Assembly: GCA_003165855.1 (NCBI GenBank)
Contig: PMXH01000145.1
Location: 10,087-18,987 of the forward strand
Source: Acidobacteriaceae bacterium
GTDB lineage: Bacteria; Acidobacteriota; Terriglobia; Terriglobales; Acidobacteriaceae
Reading direction: 5' to 3'
DNA length: 8,901 bases
How positions within the stretch are numbered: position 1 is the stretch's first letter; each line of letters starts with the position of its first letter. Positions 6,619 to 8,901 of this stretch are shown piece by piece. The notes under the pieces are model-generated. The model was not told the origin of the DNA. It did not search any database and saw nothing but the letters and a program-made list of their open reading frames with translations. A program made the position numbers and the translations under genes.

Positions 6619-7702
6619 GGCTCGTACGGCGGTAAAGAGCTTGCATGCCTATCGGCCTCCGTTGGCTGGCCGTCAAGGACTGCGCCTTGATTTCAACGAG
6701 AGCACGGTCGGTTGCTCGCCGCGAGTGCTGGCGCGGCTGCGCTCAATGGACGCCGAAGCGCTGGCACGTTATCCGGAGCGTGAGCCGGTGGAAGGCGAGG
6801 TGGCTAGATTTCTCGAACTCGATGCGGCGCAGGTTCTGCTCACCAACGGAGTGGATGAAGCCATTCATCTGCTTTGCTCAACCTATCTCGATCCTGGAGA
6901 TGAAGCGATCATCGTCGTGCCAACGTTTGCGATGTACGCGATCTTCGCTCAGGCGGAAGGCGCTTGCCTGATCCAGATTTTGTCCGGAGCGAACTTTGCG
7001 TTTCCCTTAGCGGAATTGCTCTCGCGGATCAGCGAGCGTACGCGGCTGATCGCGGTGGCAAATCCAAACAACCCCACTGGAACATCGGTCGCCGGCAAGG
7101 TTCTGCTTGAGATGGCTAGGGCTGCGCCCCAGGCGGCGGTGCTGGTAGACGAAGCCTATTTCGAGTTTCACGGCGAGACAATTCTCAACCATACGCGACG
7201 GCTGGCGAATCTCTTCGTGGCGCGGACCTTTTCCAAGGCTTACGGGTTGGCTGGCCTTCGAGTCGGCATTGTCGCCGGAGATGCGGAACAGATGGCGATG
7301 GTGCGGCGCGTGGCTTCTCCCTACAACGTGAATGCGGCCGCACTGGCAGTGTTGCCGGAGGCGCTTCGAGATCAGGAGTATGTGGAACACTATGTCGCCG
7401 AAGTGCGGCGCGGGCGCATTGATTTGGAGCGAGAACTCCAGACCCTCGGGCTACGCTACTGGCCGAGCTGCGCCAACTTTGTGCTGGTACGCGTCGGTCC
7501 CGCCCACACGGAATTCATTCAAGCTTTGCGCGCGAGAGGGATTCTGGTGCGCGATAGGAACTCCGACCCGGGATGCGAAGGCTGCGTGCGCCTGACCGTG
7601 GGATCGGAAGAGCATACGCGGGCTCTGATTGACGCGCTGCGCGATGTGGTCGGGAAACTCATGCCTGGCATAAGTAAGGGGCACCGCGGGGTGAGGGAAT
7701 GA
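6611..7702 (+). CDS. hisC: Histidinol-phosphate aminotransferase
   Basis: HisC is a PLP enzyme that transfers the amino group of glutamate to imidazole acetol phosphate, giving histidinol phosphate. The 363-residue protein is a fold-type I aminotransferase with NPNNPTG (151-157), the PLP-ring Asp in DEAYF (180-184), the Schiff-base lysine K209 in [15 protein letters not shown], and the substrate carboxylate/phosphate-side arginine R327 in CVRLTVG. The early DFNES (27-31) is typical of HisC N-termini. It overlaps hisD by 8 bases and has GAGGTG (6600-6605) 5 bases before its ATG. The last 15 or so residues are basic and unlike the core, probably a harmless tail. Broad-specificity aromatic transamination is possible, but position in the operon favours histidine. 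Confidence 0.95.
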   Translation: MLEARTAVKSLHAYRPPLAGRQGLRLDFNESTVGCSPRVLARLRSMDAEALARYPEREPVEGEVARFLELDAAQVLLTNGVDEAIHLLCSTYLDPGDEAIIVVPTFAMYAIFAQAEGACLIQILSGANFAFPLAELLSRISERTRLIAVANPNNPTGTSVAGKVLLEMARAAPQAAVLVDEAYFEFHGETILNHTRRLANLFVARTFSKAYGLAGLRVGIVAGDAEQMAMVRRVASPYNVNAAALAVLPEALRDQEYVEHYVAEVRRGRIDLERELQTLGLRYWPSCANFVLVRVGPAHTEFIQALRARGILVRDRNSDPGCEGCVRLTVGSEEHTRALIDALRDVVGKLMPGISKGHRGVRE

Positions 7703-8286
7703 GAAAAGCCAAGCTGCATCGCAAGACCGCGGAAACCGAGATTCGGATTGCGCTCACAATTGAGGGCCGCGGAAAGTACGAGGTCTCCACTGGAATCCGA
7801 TTTCTCGATCACATGCTGGAGTTGTTTACGCGGCACGGGGGATTCGATCTGAAAATCGCGGCAGTGGGCGACCTGGACGTTGATCAGCATCACACCGTCG
7901 AAGACGTGGGGATTGCTCTCGGCGAGGTCTTCGACCGGGCTTTGGGAGATCGCCGGGGAATTCTGCGGGCGGGTTACTTTGTCATGCCGATGGACGAGAC
8001 GCTCGGCCTAGCGGCTGTCGATTTCGGAGGACGCGCGGCCGCGGTGGTTGATACCAAGGTCCGTGCCGCGCGGGTGGGAGATCTCCAGGTAGAACTGGTG
8101 TGCGATTTCTTTGAAGGCTTTGCGCGCGGCGCACGCGCCAATGTTCACGTGCGTGTACTTTACGGACGCTCCAGCCATCATAAGATCGAAGCCATCTTCA
8201 AAGCTTTTGCAAGAGCGCTGCGCGTGGCGTGTTCGCGCGATCGCCGCCTGGGCCGGATGCTGCCGAGCACTAAGGGACTTCTATGA
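7699..8286 (+). CDS. hisB: Imidazoleglycerol-phosphate dehydratase
   Basis: HisB dehydrates imidazoleglycerol phosphate to imidazole acetol phosphate using two Mn ions. The 195-residue protein is the monofunctional form; the histidinol-phosphatase domain fused in E. coli HisB is absent. Family motifs are FLDHML (35-40), DQHHTVED (62-69) and SSHHKIEA (158-165), which supply the metal-binding His and Glu residues in the expected repeated pattern, and STKG (190-193) at the C-terminus. The separate histidinol phosphatase is not in this window. Its ATG overlaps the hisC stop by 4 bases; upstream G-rich sequence is too close for a clear Shine-Dalgarno site, so coupling to hisC translation is likely. 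Confidence 0.97.
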   Translation: MRKAKLHRKTAETEIRIALTIEGRGKYEVSTGIRFLDHMLELFTRHGGFDLKIAAVGDLDVDQHHTVEDVGIALGEVFDRALGDRRGILRAGYFVMPMDETLGLAAVDFGGRAAAVVDTKVRAARVGDLQVELVCDFFEGFARGARANVHVRVLYGRSSHHKIEAIFKAFARALRVACSRDRRLGRMLPSTKGLL

Positions 8287-8873
8287 TCGCAATCGTGGAT
8301 TATGGTGCGGGCAACTTGAATTCAGTGAAGAAGGCGTTTGACTATCTCGGGGCCGAAGTTGCCGTGACGGATCGGCCCGAGACTGTTGCAGCGGCGGACA
8401 AAGTCGTGCTACCCGGCGTTGGACACTTCTCTTCTCTGCGATCTCTCGACCGTGCCGGTTTGCGCGACACCTTGCTGCAAGCCGCTTCTTCCGGCACGCC
8501 GTTTCTCGGGATCTGCCTGGGAATGCAGTGGCTTTTCGAAGGGAGCGAGGAGTGCAGCGAGGTCGCAGGGGCGGGCATCTTTTCCGGCAGATGCCGGCAG
8601 TTTCCGTCCTCAGTGAAGTCGCCGCATGTGGGCTGGAATTCTCTGGCGATTCAGGAAGGCTCGCGGCTGCTGCGAGGCGTTGCTCAGAACTCTTTCGTTT
8701 ACTACACGCACTCTTTCCATGCGCCTGTGGTGGCCGAAACCACGGCGGCCAGTGAATACGGGCTGCTGTTTGCTGGCGTCGTTGAGCGGGGCAACATTTT
8801 CGGAGTGCAGTTCCATTCGGAGAAATCAGGAGATGTGGGACTCGCGATCCTGAAGAACTTTTGTGAGGCCTGA
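8283..8873 (+). CDS. hisH: Imidazole glycerol phosphate synthase, glutamine amidotransferase subunit
   Basis: HisH releases ammonia from glutamine and passes it to HisF, which makes imidazoleglycerol phosphate and AICAR. The 196-residue protein is a class I glutamine amidotransferase with the triad C78 in [10 protein letters not shown]178 and E180 in VQFHSE. The start [11 protein letters not shown] (4-14) and the motifs LPGVGHF (43-49) and PHVGWN (114-119) are typical of HisH. It overlaps hisB by 4 bases, with AAGGGA (8272-8277) 5 bases upstream. The hisF gene follows after one base, as expected for partners of one complex. Confidence 0.97.
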   Translation: MIAIVDYGAGNLNSVKKAFDYLGAEVAVTDRPETVAAADKVVLPGVGHFSSLRSLDRAGLRDTLLQAASSGTPFLGICLGMQWLFEGSEECSEVAGAGIFSGRCRQFPSSVKSPHVGWNSLAIQEGSRLLRGVAQNSFVYYTHSFHAPVVAETTAASEYGLLFAGVVERGNIFGVQFHSEKSGDVGLAILKNFCEA

Positions 8874-8874
8874 T

Positions 8875-8901
8875 TTGTTGACCAAGCGCATCATCGCCTG
8901 C
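8875..8901 (+). CDS. hisF: Imidazole glycerol phosphate synthase cyclase subunit, 5' end only
   Basis: The last nine codons, starting at TTG 8875, read (M)LTKRIIAC, the start of HisF proteins ('MLxKRIIxCLDV'). HisA begins differently (about 'IIPAIDL'), so this is hisF, not hisA. GAGG (8865-8868) lies 6 bases before the TTG. The gene continues past the window edge. The start codon could also be the second TTG (8878), but the leading M-L matches the family. Confidence 0.85.

Noticed and set aside
8875..8901. Partial gene at the right edge as hisA
   Set aside because: The residues LTKRIIAC match the start of HisF; HisA starts with a different sequence around 'IIPAIDL'.

Overview
The window looks like a chromosomal segment of a GC-rich, non-sporulating Gram-negative-type bacterium. 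Acidobacteriota (Terriglobia/Koribacter-like) is my best guess, based on the style of the exported proteins and the his operon layout; it is an inference, not a match. All convincing genes lie on the + strand.

Region 1 (1-3672) is a tight three-gene set of exported proteins. It holds a 570-residue membrane-anchored or secreted protein with an internal duplication (DUF3352-like in style), a very small penicillin-binding-type transpeptidase with SxxK, SxN and KTG motifs all present, and a SpoIID/LytB-type protein with the catalytic Glu and the Cys pair of the family. The first two genes overlap by 13 bases and the third starts about 14 bases after the second. Together they suggest a peptidoglycan-remodelling unit that pairs glycan cleavage with peptide cross-linking or hydrolysis.

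Region 2 (3673-4139) has no long gene but is the most interesting part. It contains a near-consensus promoter (TTGACG-17-TACGAT, 3904-3932). Only 9 bases after the -10 box there is an ATG opening a 25-codon peptide with a His-Arg-His7 run (3942-4019). A strong Rho-independent terminator follows (4051-4085). An 11-bp antiterminator pairing (3995-4005 with 4052-4062) and a competing 1:2 pairing (3959-3968 with 3996-4005) can be drawn by eye. This is a complete histidine-operon attenuator, and its leader peptide appears to be translated from a leaderless or near-leaderless mRNA.

Region 3 (4140-8901) is the histidine biosynthesis operon in the order hisI-hisG-hisD-hisC-hisB-hisH-hisF (hisF cut by the window edge). 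Most junctions overlap by 1-8 bases, which indicates translational coupling. HisG is the long, self-sufficient form, HisI lacks a HisE domain and HisB is monofunctional. hisA is not in its common place between hisH and hisF, and hisE is not in the window, so both must lie elsewhere or downstream. The attenuator would let the whole operon respond to charged tRNA-His.
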